Shown: piece by piece, positions 15,713-24,965 of the stretch
How the letters are laid out: each line of letters opens with the position of its first letter
How positions within the stretch are numbered: the stretch's first letter is position 1
IMG/VR virus record: IMGVR_UViG_3300021475_000016
Location: 1 to 58,673 of that record
Length of the DNA: 58,673 bases
Direction: 5' to 3' (one strand)
From: a virus
Translations under genes and position numbers: made by a program
Notes under the pieces: generated by a model
What the model saw: the letters and a program-made list of their open reading frames with translations, nothing else
Databases searched by the model: none
What the model was told of the DNA's origin: nothing

Positions 15713-17937
15713 CAGGCCCCCGTCATGTAAGTGTTGAAGGCCCTCACGTAGAGGTTGGCGTTGTTGAAGACCGGCACCGTGTCATCGGGGAAGTACACGT
15801 CGGTAGCCCGGCCCCCGTAGGAGAAGGTCTGGATCAGCCCAGCCGCCGAGTTAATCTGCTGGATGGCCCAGTTGGTCGAGCCCGCCGCGGTGGCGTCGGC
15901 TTGGGTGGCGAAGCGCACCGCCAGGATCCCGGCCACCTGGCCTACCGCGGTGAGAAGCTCAGAGGTGGACAAGATGCCGTCGAAGCCCACCCCGGAGAAG
16001 GCCGTCTGCATGGCGCTCTGGACATCCCCGAGCACCGAGGAGGCGGTGTAGCCCGAGGCCAGGACCACCACGAAGGTGGTGTTGAGGAACATCTGCTTGG
16101 ACTGGTGGACCCACACGTCGGTGGTCACCAGCCGCCAACGCTGGATGGCGGTCTCGATCTCGCGGGGCACGGCGTTGTAGCTGTAAGTGACCGGTAGCTG
16201 AGCGTTAGCCGGGGGCAGGGGATTGCCGCCGTTGGCCACCGAGCGCCACTCGATGCCCGAGTTGGAGTGTGGACTGCCGCCGATCGAGGTGATGTTGTTG
16301 ACCAGGAAGTAGTCGATCCCGTAGTAGTAGGTGATGGCTCCCACGTCGGTGCCGGTCCCGGCGTCAGCGGCGTAGATGACCGAGCCCACCGTGTTGGTCG
16401 AGCCCGACACCGCCACCCCACCCAGGGCCGAGACGGTGATGGTGGACGGCAGCCCCACCACGGGCTGGAAGGTCAGGGGCAGGAAGTAGTTGCCGGGCGT
16501 GGGCCGGGTCAGGTCCGGATGGGCGTAGCTGGTGTAGTTGAGCGGATCCCCGGCGTTGGAGTTGAACACCTGGCCGGTGGACCAGATGACGGTGTCGGTG
16601 GCGCTCTGGTCGTCGGCCCCCTGGACGTAGATGTCGATCTTGTTGGTGACCCCGTTGACCGGATCGTTGCGGCTGGCCATCGGCACGTACTGGAACTGGA
16701 AGTCGTAGACCCCGTCCGGGCAGTTGACGGCGTCGATGGAGGTGATGGTGGGCGAGTACCCGGCCGTGTTGGTGGTGGGGTAGGCCTGGGTACCGGTGGC
16801 CCCGGTGGTGTCGGTCCAGGTGGTGATCGAGGCAGCCACGATGGCCAGGAGGGTCTCGGTGTTGGTGGTGTTCGATCCGTAGACATAGATCCACTGGGCC
16901 TGGATGGGCACCGGGGTGGGGAAGGTCAACCGGACGCTGGAAGCGGCCGTGGTGGTGGCCGCGGCAGCTACTTCGGCCCCGGCCGGGGTGGTGCCAGCCG
17001 CGGTGGCATAAGCAATGCGATAGAAACGGGTCCGACCGCTGGGAATGGTCCCGCCTGTGGTCAGAGTGGCCGCGGTCAAGGCGGTCTGAGGGGCCGTCCC
17101 CGGAGCCGCTAATGCATAGGTGTTCGCATTGAAGGTGTAATGGATGTTGGGATTGAGGAGGCTCTGGTCCGCGATACTCGGTCCAAAGACGTAGTTCATG
17201 GGGTAGATGTACTTGGCCGCCTGAATGGTGGACTGACCGGTGCCACCCGTGATCTGAATCTGCTCCAGATGGGTCTTGGCCGCCCCGATGACATTGGCCA
17301 TAACCGTGGCCGGGTTCTCCTGGGCTGTGCCCAGGAACATCTGCTCGGTCCCCGCCATGTTGCGAAAGACGGTGTTCTCGAAGCGGTTCCGCAAAGCATC
17401 GTCGGACTCGGCGTCTGCTCCTCCGGTGGTGGCCGTGGTGTTGGCCAGGGTGGAGAATCCTGACAACGGGGTGGAGAACCCGACGATGGAGTTGGGCGGC
17501 ACGTTGCCGTTCGAGCCGCCCACCTGGGCAATGATGGGGATGTCGATGGAGATGGCCCCGATGGGCATGACCCCGGTGATGAGGGTGACGAAGGTGACGG
17601 GCGGACTGTCGTAGGTGGACACCGCCGTCCCGGCCGGTACCGAGGTGGCCTGGGTGGCCGCGGCAGGAGCGGCGAAGGTGACCACTCCCGTGGCCCGGCG
17701 CGCCGTCAGGCGGGTCATGCCGAACAGGTTGACGAAGTCGTCCAGCGACGAGCCTGACAGGCTGGTGATGTCGTAGTTGTAACCGAGGAAGAACTGGTCC
17801 ACGTAGGCCTCGGCCACCACCTCGGCCACGGCGTCGAGGATCTTGCGGGTGGGCGTGCCGATGGAGGTGTCCAGGTCGGGGATGGTCACTCCCAGGGCCG
17901 AGACCATCTGGCTGGCGATTTCTGGCTGACTCGGCAT
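15712..17937 (-). CDS. Baseplate J-like protein
   Basis: 741 residues. The N-terminus (PEIASQMVSALGVTIPDLDT) and the core with GFSTPLSGFSTLANTTATTG then GADAESDDALRNRFENTVFR match the J family, in which GGxDxExDxxLRxR is diagnostic. J proteins form the wedge that ties the baseplate centre to its periphery. An extra beta-sandwich-like insert (about 275-385, Thr/Ala-rich) makes it longer than the usual 300-400 residues. Overlaps both neighbours by one base. Confidence 0.9.
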   Translation of the reverse strand: MPSQPEIASQMVSALGVTIPDLDTSIGTPTRKILDAVAEVVAEAYVDQFFLGYNYDITSLSGSSLDDFVNLFGMTRLTARRATGVVTFAAPAAATQATSVPAGTAVSTYDSPPVTFVTLITGVMPIGAISIDIPIIAQVGGSNGNVPPNSIVGFSTPLSGFSTLANTTATTGGADAESDDALRNRFENTVFRNMAGTEQMFLGTAQENPATVMANVIGAAKTHLEQIQITGGTGQSTIQAAKYIYPMNYVFGPSIADQSLLNPNIHYTFNANTYALAAPGTAPQTALTAATLTTGGTIPSGRTRFYRIAYATAAGTTPAGAEVAAAATTTAASSVRLTFPTPVPIQAQWIYVYGSNTTNTETLLAIVAASITTWTDTTGATGTQAYPTTNTAGYSPTITSIDAVNCPDGVYDFQFQYVPMASRNDPVNGVTNKIDIYVQGADDQSATDTVIWSTGQVFNSNAGDPLNYTSYAHPDLTRPTPGNYFLPLTFQPVVGLPSTITVSALGGVAVSGSTNTVGSVIYAADAGTGTDVGAITYYYGIDYFLVNNITSIGGSPHSNSGIEWRSVANGGNPLPPANAQLPVTYSYNAVPREIETAIQRWRLVTTDVWVHQSKQMFLNTTFVVVLASGYTASSVLGDVQSAMQTAFSGVGFDGILSTSELLTAVGQVAGILAVRFATQADATAAGSTNWAIQQINSAAGLIQTFSYGGRATDVYFPDDTVPVFNNANLYVRAFNTYMTGA

Positions 17938-18368
17938 CAGGCGTTGCTCACGGTGCTCTGGAGGGTCACCTGTTCTCCTGAGATGGTCTGGACCAAGACG
18001 TTCACACTGAGATAGTCCTGGTTTTGGATAACGTCGATACTCTCAACCGAGCCCACCACTTCATTGCTGGAATACTGGCTCTGCAAGCCGAGAGAGGCCT
18101 CACTGGCGATGTTGTCCTGCTGCACCAGGATGTAGTTGTTCACCAACCGGGAGATCTCCGCCTCGATCATCGACTCTTCCACCGCGGTGATGGCGTCACC
18201 GATGTAGGTGTAGAGCATGGATCCCCACCGGGGGTGGAAGCGATCACATCCGAGCGGTTCCAGGCTGGCGATGGTGAGATCCTGATAGACCTTCTGGGAG
18301 CCGTTGAGGGCGGCGAAGCCATTGGCCCCGATCTGAAGGTCTCCGTTCTGGATCAGCAGAGTGAACAT
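17937..18368 (-). CDS. gp25-like baseplate wedge protein
   Basis: 143 residues. LTIASLEPLGCDRFHPRWGS is the hallmark of the T4 gp25/W family (LLxxLGxxxFxPxxGS), with the family's short beta start (IQNGDLQIGANGFAAL). gp25-like proteins begin sheath assembly at the baseplate. Position next to J supports the call. Confidence 0.88.
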   Translation of the reverse strand: MFTLLIQNGDLQIGANGFAALNGSQKVYQDLTIASLEPLGCDRFHPRWGSMLYTYIGDAITAVEESMIEAEISRLVNNYILVQQDNIASEASLGLQSQYSSNEVVGSVESIDVIQNQDYLSVNVLVQTISGEQVTLQSTVSNA

Positions 18369-18386
18369 TCGAATGCTTTCTCTTAT

Positions 18387-19178
18387 CTAGACATTGAGAG
18401 TGAACCCAACTGGCAACAGCAAAAGCGGGATGAAGCTGAAGGCCAGATCACTGATGGTGCAAGCCTGACCGGAATGTTGCACTTCAAATCGATTCGATCC
18501 AGGGTTGACTACGGCCCATACCACCTGATTGATACTGGAGCCGATAGGTGATTTGGCCAACACATGAAGACGATCCTCGGTGCGACTACCCGCCGGAATG
18601 TTAGTGCCACCGCTCACGTTCATAGCTAGAGCCACTTCGGTATTGTTGGAGGTGGTGTTGATGTAAACGGTGATCACAAACAAGCACAGCCAGTTGCCTG
18701 CTGTCACAACAACATTGCTGACCATGGGCGTTGGAAGCGGAGCGTAGGTGGTGATATTGGCCGTCGCCGCCAGGTTCTGAGCGACGGTATTCACGTTCTT
18801 GAACGGAACCGGCGGCGCAGCCGGACCCTGATAGTCGATCAGCCCCAGGTCCTCCAGGCCCTCGGCCAGGGAGTAGAAGGAGTACACGATCGGGGTGTCG
18901 GGGACCTGGCGCGACAGGAAGGTCCAGGAGCCGAGCGCCTGGTTGATGATCCAGGTCTCACCCACCTGCGGGATGGCCCCCGAGCCGACGACCATGGACA
19001 TCCCGATCTGACGCAAGTGGCCGAAGGTGTCCACGGTATTGGCCATGCCCTTCGGATCATTGTTGGGCTGCCCCACCTTGGTCATGTCGATGCCGGTGAC
19101 GATGACCCGGTAGACCCCTAGCTGGCCCGAGCGGTTGGCCACCGCGGCCTGAGGGTTGCGCTCCTGGATCGGGCTCAT
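18387..19178 (-). CDS. Baseplate protein with an OB-fold-like N-terminus
   Basis: 263 residues from ATG 19178, which forms an ATGA overlap with the hub stop at 19175. Residues 20-90 (GVYRVIVTGIDMTKVGQPNN; SMVVGSGAIPQVGETWIINQ) read as a small beta barrel like the OB domain of gp5/VgrG-type spike proteins. The second half is beta-rich and Thr-rich with lower GC. Candidate for the central spike or its adaptor. The call is structural inference. Confidence 0.6.
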   Translation of the reverse strand: MSPIQERNPQAAVANRSGQLGVYRVIVTGIDMTKVGQPNNDPKGMANTVDTFGHLRQIGMSMVVGSGAIPQVGETWIINQALGSWTFLSRQVPDTPIVYSFYSLAEGLEDLGLIDYQGPAAPPVPFKNVNTVAQNLAATANITTYAPLPTPMVSNVVVTAGNWLCLFVITVYINTTSNNTEVALAMNVSGGTNIPAGSRTEDRLHVLAKSPIGSSINQVVWAVVNPGSNRFEVQHSGQACTISDLAFSFIPLLLLPVGFTLNV

Positions 19179-21643
19179 ACCAAGGCCTCGAATCCGCCCT
19201 TGGCCAGACCCAGGAGCCCGCCTCCTGAGGTCGAGGAGGGAGCCATCACGTACACCTGGGTGGTGAACCCTCCGCCCTGGGTCAGGTTGAAGTTGTGGGT
19301 CACTCCGGTGACGTAACACTGGAAGCCGAACTGGGGCAGCTTGATGAGCATGCCGGGGTAAAGCTCGGGCATGAAGGTGATGGGGATCACCGTGTTGAAC
19401 TGCTGCGCCCAGTTCAACTGGAAGAGGAAGAGGGCGTACCAGAACTCAGCCATGTGCCCCACCAGCGTGGACATGGGCGTGAAGTTGGGTCGCACCCCGA
19501 AACGGTTCAGGAGGACCTTGGTGATCTTGGTGCCCTTGCCGTCCGGCCCCATGTCCTTGGGGCTGAGTTGGAGAAGGGCCTGAAGGATGGCAGGCGACTC
19601 CACGGTGGCGATGCCCATGGTCTGAGCCATGTTGCCCATGGCGGTCGGACCACCGGGCTGAGAGCCGAACAAGGAGGGCACGTAGGTTCCGGCCGTGAAC
19701 TGGTGGGTGACCAGATTCTCATCGCTCCAGACCACGGTGAAGTCCTGTAGCTCTATCGGCTGCACCTCCATGACCGCGGCGGTGCCATAGGCCCCGAAGT
19801 AGTCCGGGAACCAGGCGATGAAGTCGCCGTTGGGGGCCGAGCACCACGATCGCAACGAGGTGTTCACCAGCATGCTAATGAAGGGCAGCAGGGGCGTGTC
19901 GTTCATCAGGGAGCGGACCCCGGACAGGATCATGGTCAGCGGATCAGGTCCCTGGCCGAACCAGTCCCACTCGGTGAGCAGGGTGCTGCCGGTGGTGGTC
20001 TGACCGGCGGTGGCGGATCCGGCCGTGCTCCCGGCCGGGATGGTGGTGGTCCCGGCCACCACGTCGGCGTTGGAGGGCCGCCCGAAGCCCACCGAGTCGG
20101 TCCGGTAGGTGGTCACATGCAGGTTGGTGCCGGTGTGAGGGGCCTCGGCCATCTGACCCCCGCCCAGCCACATGGTGACGTGCCCCGGCGGCACTCCCTC
20201 GTAGAAGATCAGATCGCCGGGCTCCAGTTGGGCTTCGGTGAGATTCGGCACATGCAAAGCCGCGTATTGATCTTGAGAAGTACGAGGGATGGTGACCTTG
20301 CCACCATTGAGCCAAGCCTGACCGGTAAGCCCAGAACAATCGTAGCCATTAGGCCCAGTACCACCGTAGACATAGGGAACAGGAGGCTGAGCCGTACACT
20401 TGGCATAAGCCCAGTTGGCGGCGTTCACTCCAGCCACTGAAACCGTCTGCACCTGGGCGTTGGCCGCCGAGGAGTAGGTGTTGTCGGCCGAGTAGGTCGT
20501 CTCCGTCTTAGCCTGCGCCGCGGTGATGATGCCAAACGGAGTAGTGGCCAGATGGGCGGGCGCGACCCAAGCCACCTCGGCGTCGGCACCTTCACTCAGC
20601 CCCAGCTTCTTCATCAGGTTCTTGCTGAGGCACATACTGGCCGGGTTGGGTACCGCCGCCACCGGGTCCGGTGATTCACCTTTGCCAGGATGACCAGGGA
20701 TGGAGGTGGAGACCGGATTAGCGGCCGGATAGGAGGGTCCCCAGCCGGTGACATAGACCACGGCTGAGACGTTGTTGTCGCCATTGGTGACAATGAGCTT
20801 CTGCTTGGCTAGCCAGTTCCCGGCTTTGACCTTGTCGATGCCAGGGGTGTTGTAGTTGCCATCAGGAGGCATACGGAAGCCCCATTGCATGGCGATCCAG
20901 TTGTCATCGCGCTCAGGCTGGACCCCGGTGGTGAGCGGCGGCTTGGAGGTCACTCCCCCCATGGTGGTAGGAAGCTCGGCTCCTGGAGGGGTGTCAGGGA
21001 GGGTGGTCACGCCCAGGACCCCGCCCGCATTGGTCGAGGGCGTGGTCTTGGTGCTGCCGTTGGTATTGGAGCCACCCAGGGTGGCCCATAGGTTGCCCAC
21101 CTGGCTCTCGACGGCGTTGTAGAGAGTGGTGATCTTCCGCACCCAGTTGGTGGGGATCTGACCGATGTGGATCTCGGCAGGATTCATCCCGGCCACCTGG
21201 ATGAGGACTTGATTGAGCTTCTCCGAGATCCCACCATCGGCGGCGGTGACCTGATCCCCCAGATTGCCGTTGGCCGACAACAGATTCAAGGCGGCCTGGG
21301 TGCCAGGATCCCAGTAGTGGTACAGGAGCTTCTTGTTGGCGCAGGACCCAGTCAGGGTGATGGTCCGCTGCCAGGCGGTGACGTAAGGCACCACGTTGAG
21401 ATAGCCAGTCATGACCAGCATCTCCTGGATGCGCTTCATGTAGATCACGAAGCGATCGTTGGGTGAGAAGGCCCGGTCGTACTTACGCCGTTTGTTGAGC
21501 AAGCCAATGCTCATGGTGTGCAGCCCGTTCTCGCGAAGCTGCACCTGTCCGGCCGTGATGTCCTCGGAGACATCGATGGTGGTGTTGGTGGAAGAGGCCT
21601 CGATCAGCATGCGGATGCTTGGTGAATAGACGAAGATACCCAT
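19175..21643 (-). CDS. Baseplate hub with an NlpC/P60 peptidoglycan peptidase domain
   Basis: 822 residues. The N-terminal 200 residues are beta-rich as in gpD/gp27-type hubs. An RlpA-like segment (about 300-370, ending MCLSKNLMKKLGLSEG) may form a barrel. An NlpC/P60 domain follows: YDCSGLTGQAW with Cys near 437, GHVTMWLGGG with His near 486 and EAPH near 501, the catalytic Cys-His-His set. Members cleave D-Glu to diamino acid bonds. The final 250 residues return to hub-like beta structure. It probably cuts the cell wall during injection. Confidence 0.82.
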   Translation of the reverse strand: MGIFVYSPSIRMLIEASSTNTTIDVSEDITAGQVQLRENGLHTMSIGLLNKRRKYDRAFSPNDRFVIYMKRIQEMLVMTGYLNVVPYVTAWQRTITLTGSCANKKLLYHYWDPGTQAALNLLSANGNLGDQVTAADGGISEKLNQVLIQVAGMNPAEIHIGQIPTNWVRKITTLYNAVESQVGNLWATLGGSNTNGSTKTTPSTNAGGVLGVTTLPDTPPGAELPTTMGGVTSKPPLTTGVQPERDDNWIAMQWGFRMPPDGNYNTPGIDKVKAGNWLAKQKLIVTNGDNNVSAVVYVTGWGPSYPAANPVSTSIPGHPGKGESPDPVAAVPNPASMCLSKNLMKKLGLSEGADAEVAWVAPAHLATTPFGIITAAQAKTETTYSADNTYSSAANAQVQTVSVAGVNAANWAYAKCTAQPPVPYVYGGTGPNGYDCSGLTGQAWLNGGKVTIPRTSQDQYAALHVPNLTEAQLEPGDLIFYEGVPPGHVTMWLGGGQMAEAPHTGTNLHVTTYRTDSVGFGRPSNADVVAGTTTIPAGSTAGSATAGQTTTGSTLLTEWDWFGQGPDPLTMILSGVRSLMNDTPLLPFISMLVNTSLRSWCSAPNGDFIAWFPDYFGAYGTAAVMEVQPIELQDFTVVWSDENLVTHQFTAGTYVPSLFGSQPGGPTAMGNMAQTMGIATVESPAILQALLQLSPKDMGPDGKGTKITKVLLNRFGVRPNFTPMSTLVGHMAEFWYALFLFQLNWAQQFNTVIPITFMPELYPGMLIKLPQFGFQCYVTGVTHNFNLTQGGGFTTQVYVMAPSSTSGGGLLGLAKGGFEALV

Positions 21644-22320
21644 TAGTCGTTCACCGCCCCCTTGCCGGGATGACCCGGTATCGAGGTGTTCAGGACGGAG
21701 TTGTTTTGGCTGGACGGGTTGTTCACATTGGGAGGCAGGGTGGCGGAGAAGCCCCCGCTGTCGTTGAGAGGAGCGTTGTAGAGCGCCGCTTCAGCGGTAG
21801 GCGGACCGGCGGGCAGGATCTCAAAGGGATAAAACTTGCTATTGGCTCCGCCCAGACTGGCCGGAGGATTAGGGACCGCAGATCCGCCGCCGAAGATCGG
21901 CTTCCCTCCTACCGTGGGTTGGCTGCCCCGGAAGGTGAGATTCATCGTATAAGCTAGATCTGTGACCGCATTAGAGCGACCAAATCCCTCAGTTAAGACC
22001 CCGTAATAGTCGAACTTTCTGGGTCCCTGAATCCGCATAGGAATGGGAATACCGGTCTGAGAGGAGATGTATTTGCCGTAGGAGATGCACCAGTTGACGA
22101 AGGCTTCCCGGTCCTCCCAGGTGGAGTGGATCACGGTGACGCCCACCGTTGACATGAAGTACTGACGGACGTAGATGGCCTTGGCCGCGTAGCCGCCGTA
22201 GTGGATGCCACCCTGACCAGAGTCCTGGGTGGAGATGATGTTGGGGCCGTAGAGGATGCGGGTGCATTTGAGCCTCCAGGTATTCCTGCCCCAGGACAGG
22301 ATGAGGTTCTCACCCGCCAT
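21643..22320 (-). CDS. Tail/baseplate protein
   Basis: 225 residues (MAGENLILSWGRNTWRLKCT). The N-terminal 130 residues look like a tail-tube-like or LysM-adaptor beta domain; the rest is Pro/Gly/Ser-rich. The C-terminal tail contains NTSIPGHPGKG, a peptide nearly repeated in the hub (VSTSIPGHPGKG). It sits between the hub and the paralogous hydrolase pair, so a baseplate adaptor is likely. Confidence 0.55.
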   Translation of the reverse strand: MAGENLILSWGRNTWRLKCTRILYGPNIISTQDSGQGGIHYGGYAAKAIYVRQYFMSTVGVTVIHSTWEDREAFVNWCISYGKYISSQTGIPIPMRIQGPRKFDYYGVLTEGFGRSNAVTDLAYTMNLTFRGSQPTVGGKPIFGGGSAVPNPPASLGGANSKFYPFEILPAGPPTAEAALYNAPLNDSGGFSATLPPNVNNPSSQNNSVLNTSIPGHPGKGAVND

Positions 22321-22553
22321 CAGGTCGGTCCTTGCACCGGGACATCACCGGTCCCCGTGATAGCCGTGCCAGGAGGCCCGAAGAAGCCCGACAGCATCTC
22401 GTCCCGATCGGCGTCGGAGAGAGCCACGGTGAGACCGTAGGTGGTAAGCCCGAAGCCGGTGCCCTCAAAGACATGCACCACCGGTCGTTGCACGGTCGGT
22501 GGACGAGGCATGGAAATGGGGGTATCAGCGATCCAGTATTTGCTTGCAGTCAT
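22320..22553 (-). CDS. Small tail protein
   Basis: 77 residues (MTASKYWIADTPISMPRPPT). Its stop overlaps the next start (TGATG) and its own start overlaps the upstream gene (ATGA). Contains VALSDADRDEMLSGFFGPPG. No family recognised. Placement suggests a tail assembly or baseplate part. Confidence 0.55.
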   Translation of the reverse strand: MTASKYWIADTPISMPRPPTVQRPVVHVFEGTGFGLTTYGLTVALSDADRDEMLSGFFGPPGTAITGTGDVPVQGPT

Positions 22554-23767
22554 GACTTACTCGCAGACAGTATTTTGGAATAGATGCTCATGATGTCAGC
22601 CGGATAAGTGGTGTCGGCAGCCCAGTTGCCGCCCAGGCCCTCCCAGGTGGAGACGTTCTTGCCGCCCCAGGTGGGGGCGACCACCGGGTTGGCCAGGGGA
22701 GCGGAGTTGCCCTTGACCACCCGGTACAGAAGCTGGATCTGGGCGCGCACGCCCATCTGGGGGCTGGAGAAGTCCAGCCCCGATGGAGCCGAGACGGGGT
22801 GGCCGATCCCGGCGTAGTTGTTGAGCTTGGTGTCGTTGTTGGTGAAGTAGCCGGTCTCCCAGCAGGCCTGGGCGAAGGCCACGTCGCCTCGCACGTTCTG
22901 GGCCGTGCCCTCGGAGAGGTACCAGCCCATGACATCGAGGATGGGGGCCTGCAGGTTGCCGGGCTGGCCTCGACCACCCCAGAACTGGTTCATCTGGTTG
23001 GCGGTGGCGGTGCTGGGGCCGAGGATGGTCATGTTCGGATCGGCCGAGGTGGCCGGGCTGCCACCGCCCGCCGGAGCAGCCCCACTCCCAGCATCGGGGG
23101 TGGTGGTGGTGGTCTGCTGTTGGGCTCCTCCGAAGGCCGCGTTCAGATAGCCCTGAGGATTGTTAGCGAAGCCTTGATCGGCCAGGAAGCCAGCGATGTC
23201 GTTGGCCGAGATCTGGCCGTTGTAAACGGAGATGGCATAGCCCAGGCCATTGGAGAGACGCTGGATGTAAGCATCGGCCGCTACCTTGGCCAATCCTCCA
23301 CCCAGGTTGTCGTTGTCCACGAACAAGGTGAGTTGCCAGTCCGGAGCGATGTTGGTGTTTTCGTAGTCGATGGCCATGCCGCTGGCCGAGGTGTAATCCT
23401 TGAGATAGACCTGGAAGTCGAACCCCCGGTTGGGATAGACGAAGCGCACCGGCTGCGATGGTGATGGCGTCTGGATGGTCTGGTTGGATTGCATGCTGGC
23501 GATGGCCAGCATGCGGTTGAGGAAGGCCAGTTGCTCCTGATAGCCACCTGTCCCGAAGGTGCCGGTCACGGTGAGGTCGCTCATCTCGATCCCGAAGATC
23601 TGCACCACCATGCCGCCCAATGTCGGGGTCTCGGAGGTCTTGACCGTGTAGTCAAGCTGCACGCTCATGGGGTTGAGCCGCATGGGCACCCCATTGAGCG
23701 AGGCGTTCATGGTCCCGGCCAGCTTCCGATTCAAGAAGCTCTGCTTGGCGTAGGGGACGAAGGTCAT
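22550..23767 (-). CDS. Tail protein with a C-terminal glucosaminidase-like (GH73) domain
   Basis: 405 residues. Residues 1-215 are close to those of the next gene upstream (LNRKLAGTMNASLNGVPMRL; FLADQGFANNPQGYLNAAFG). After a Thr/Pro/Gly linker (about 216-250) comes a glucosaminidase-type domain: ILDVMGWYLSEGTAQNVRGD, FAQACWETGYF with the likely catalytic Glu, LNNYAGIG and SPQMGVRAQIQLLYRV. GH73 enzymes cut the glycan strand. A tail-borne hydrolase acting at infection is the simplest reading. Confidence 0.8.
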   Translation of the reverse strand: MTFVPYAKQSFLNRKLAGTMNASLNGVPMRLNPMSVQLDYTVKTSETPTLGGMVVQIFGIEMSDLTVTGTFGTGGYQEQLAFLNRMLAIASMQSNQTIQTPSPSQPVRFVYPNRGFDFQVYLKDYTSASGMAIDYENTNIAPDWQLTLFVDNDNLGGGLAKVAADAYIQRLSNGLGYAISVYNGQISANDIAGFLADQGFANNPQGYLNAAFGGAQQQTTTTTPDAGSGAAPAGGGSPATSADPNMTILGPSTATANQMNQFWGGRGQPGNLQAPILDVMGWYLSEGTAQNVRGDVAFAQACWETGYFTNNDTKLNNYAGIGHPVSAPSGLDFSSPQMGVRAQIQLLYRVVKGNSAPLANPVVAPTWGGKNVSTWEGLGGNWAADTTYPADIMSIYSKILSASKS

Positions 23768-23768
23768 C

Positions 23769-24965
23769 TCACACCAGCTTCAAGATGTCGGCGCGCTGAG
23801 CTTTGCGCGGATCACCGGGGCAGTAGATATGCCCGCCCCAGGCCTGGCCGCCGAGGCCGTGCCAGGCGAACCCGGAGCCGCCCACGGTGTCACAGAGTTG
23901 CTTGGGCCAGCCATAGGAGGCCATGCCCCACTTGTAGATCCCGGCCAGGGCGGTGATCTGCTGGGGGGTGAGCGGGTCGGTGTTGAAGCCCTCGGTCTCC
24001 ACCCCGTTGTAGGTGCCATTGGCGGCCATGGCGTGGTTGGCGGCGGTGTTGCCGTCCACGTACTGCTCGACGTGGCCGTCCTTGCCCACCCAGAAGTGAG
24101 CCGAAACCCCACTAGCCGGGTTGTTGAACCAGCCATACTGACTGCCGTCGCCCTGGCAGACGTGCAGGACCAGGCCCAGGTGGCCGGTCATGGTCCCACC
24201 GTGGTTAGCGGCCCCTACCGGCATCCAGGAGGCCCCGGAGTACCTTCCGGCCCCTGTGCCCCCGGTGGCGGCCGCGGAGCCGTCTGAGGAGGTCCCAGAG
24301 GCCGCTGTGGTCTGCGTGGTGGTCTGCTGGCGAGGAGAGCCGAAGGCCGCGTTCAGGTACCCCTGCGGGTTGTTGGCGAAGCCCTGGTCGGCCAGGAACC
24401 CGGCGATGTCCTGGGAGGAGATCTGCCCGTTGAAGGCGGAGATCTTGTAGCCGAGCCCATCGGAGAGGCGTGAGATGTAGGCATCGGCGGCCACCTTGGA
24501 GAACCCACCGCCTGTGTTGTCGTTGTCCACAAAGAGTGTCAACTCCCAATCCGGGGCGATGTTGGTGTTCTCGTAGTCGATAGCCATGCCCCCAAGCGAG
24601 GTGTAACTCTTGAGATAAACCTGGAAGTTGTAGCCTCGGTTGGGATAGATAAAGCTGACCGGTCCACCGGCTGTGGCAAAGGATTGGTTGGCCTGGTACC
24701 CGGCGATGTTGAGCATCCTCTGCAGGAACTCAAGTTGCTCGGCGTAACCGCCTCGACCGAAGGTCCCGGTGACGGTGAGATCAGCCATCTCCATGCCGTA
24801 CACCTGGACCACCATGCCCCCGAGGGTGGGCGTCTCCGAGGTCTTGACCGTGTAGGAGATGTCCACCTCGGTGGGGTTCAGGCGCATGGGGATGCCGTTG
24901 AGGTTGGCGTTCATGGTCCCCGGCAGTTGCCGGTTCAGGAAGCTCTCGCGGGCGTAACTCGACAT
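23769..24965 (-). CDS. Tail protein with a C-terminal amidase-like (PGRP/Amidase_2) domain
   Basis: 398 residues. The N-terminal 215 residues are paralogous to the glucosaminidase gene (LNRQLPGTMNANLNGIPMRL). A Ser/Gly/Thr linker precedes a PGRP-type domain: GLVLHVCQGDG (first metal His), SAHFWVGKDGHVEQYV, NGTYNGVETEGF and GGHIYCPGDP (third ligand pair His/Cys). Amidases split the peptide stem from muramic acid. Duplication followed by exchange of the enzymatic end is evident. Confidence 0.8.
   Translation of the reverse strand: MSSYARESFLNRQLPGTMNANLNGIPMRLNPTEVDISYTVKTSETPTLGGMVVQVYGMEMADLTVTGTFGRGGYAEQLEFLQRMLNIAGYQANQSFATAGGPVSFIYPNRGYNFQVYLKSYTSLGGMAIDYENTNIAPDWELTLFVDNDNTGGGFSKVAADAYISRLSDGLGYKISAFNGQISSQDIAGFLADQGFANNPQGYLNAAFGSPRQQTTTQTTAASGTSSDGSAAATGGTGAGRYSGASWMPVGAANHGGTMTGHLGLVLHVCQGDGSQYGWFNNPASGVSAHFWVGKDGHVEQYVDGNTAANHAMAANGTYNGVETEGFNTDPLTPQQITALAGIYKWGMASYGWPKQLCDTVGGSGFAWHGLGGQAWGGHIYCPGDPRKAQRADILKLV

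Noticed and set aside
16267-17112. 281-codon plus-strand frame opposite the J-like gene
   Set aside because: Gly/Val/Asp repeats typical of antisense frames; the J family match is clear on the minus strand.
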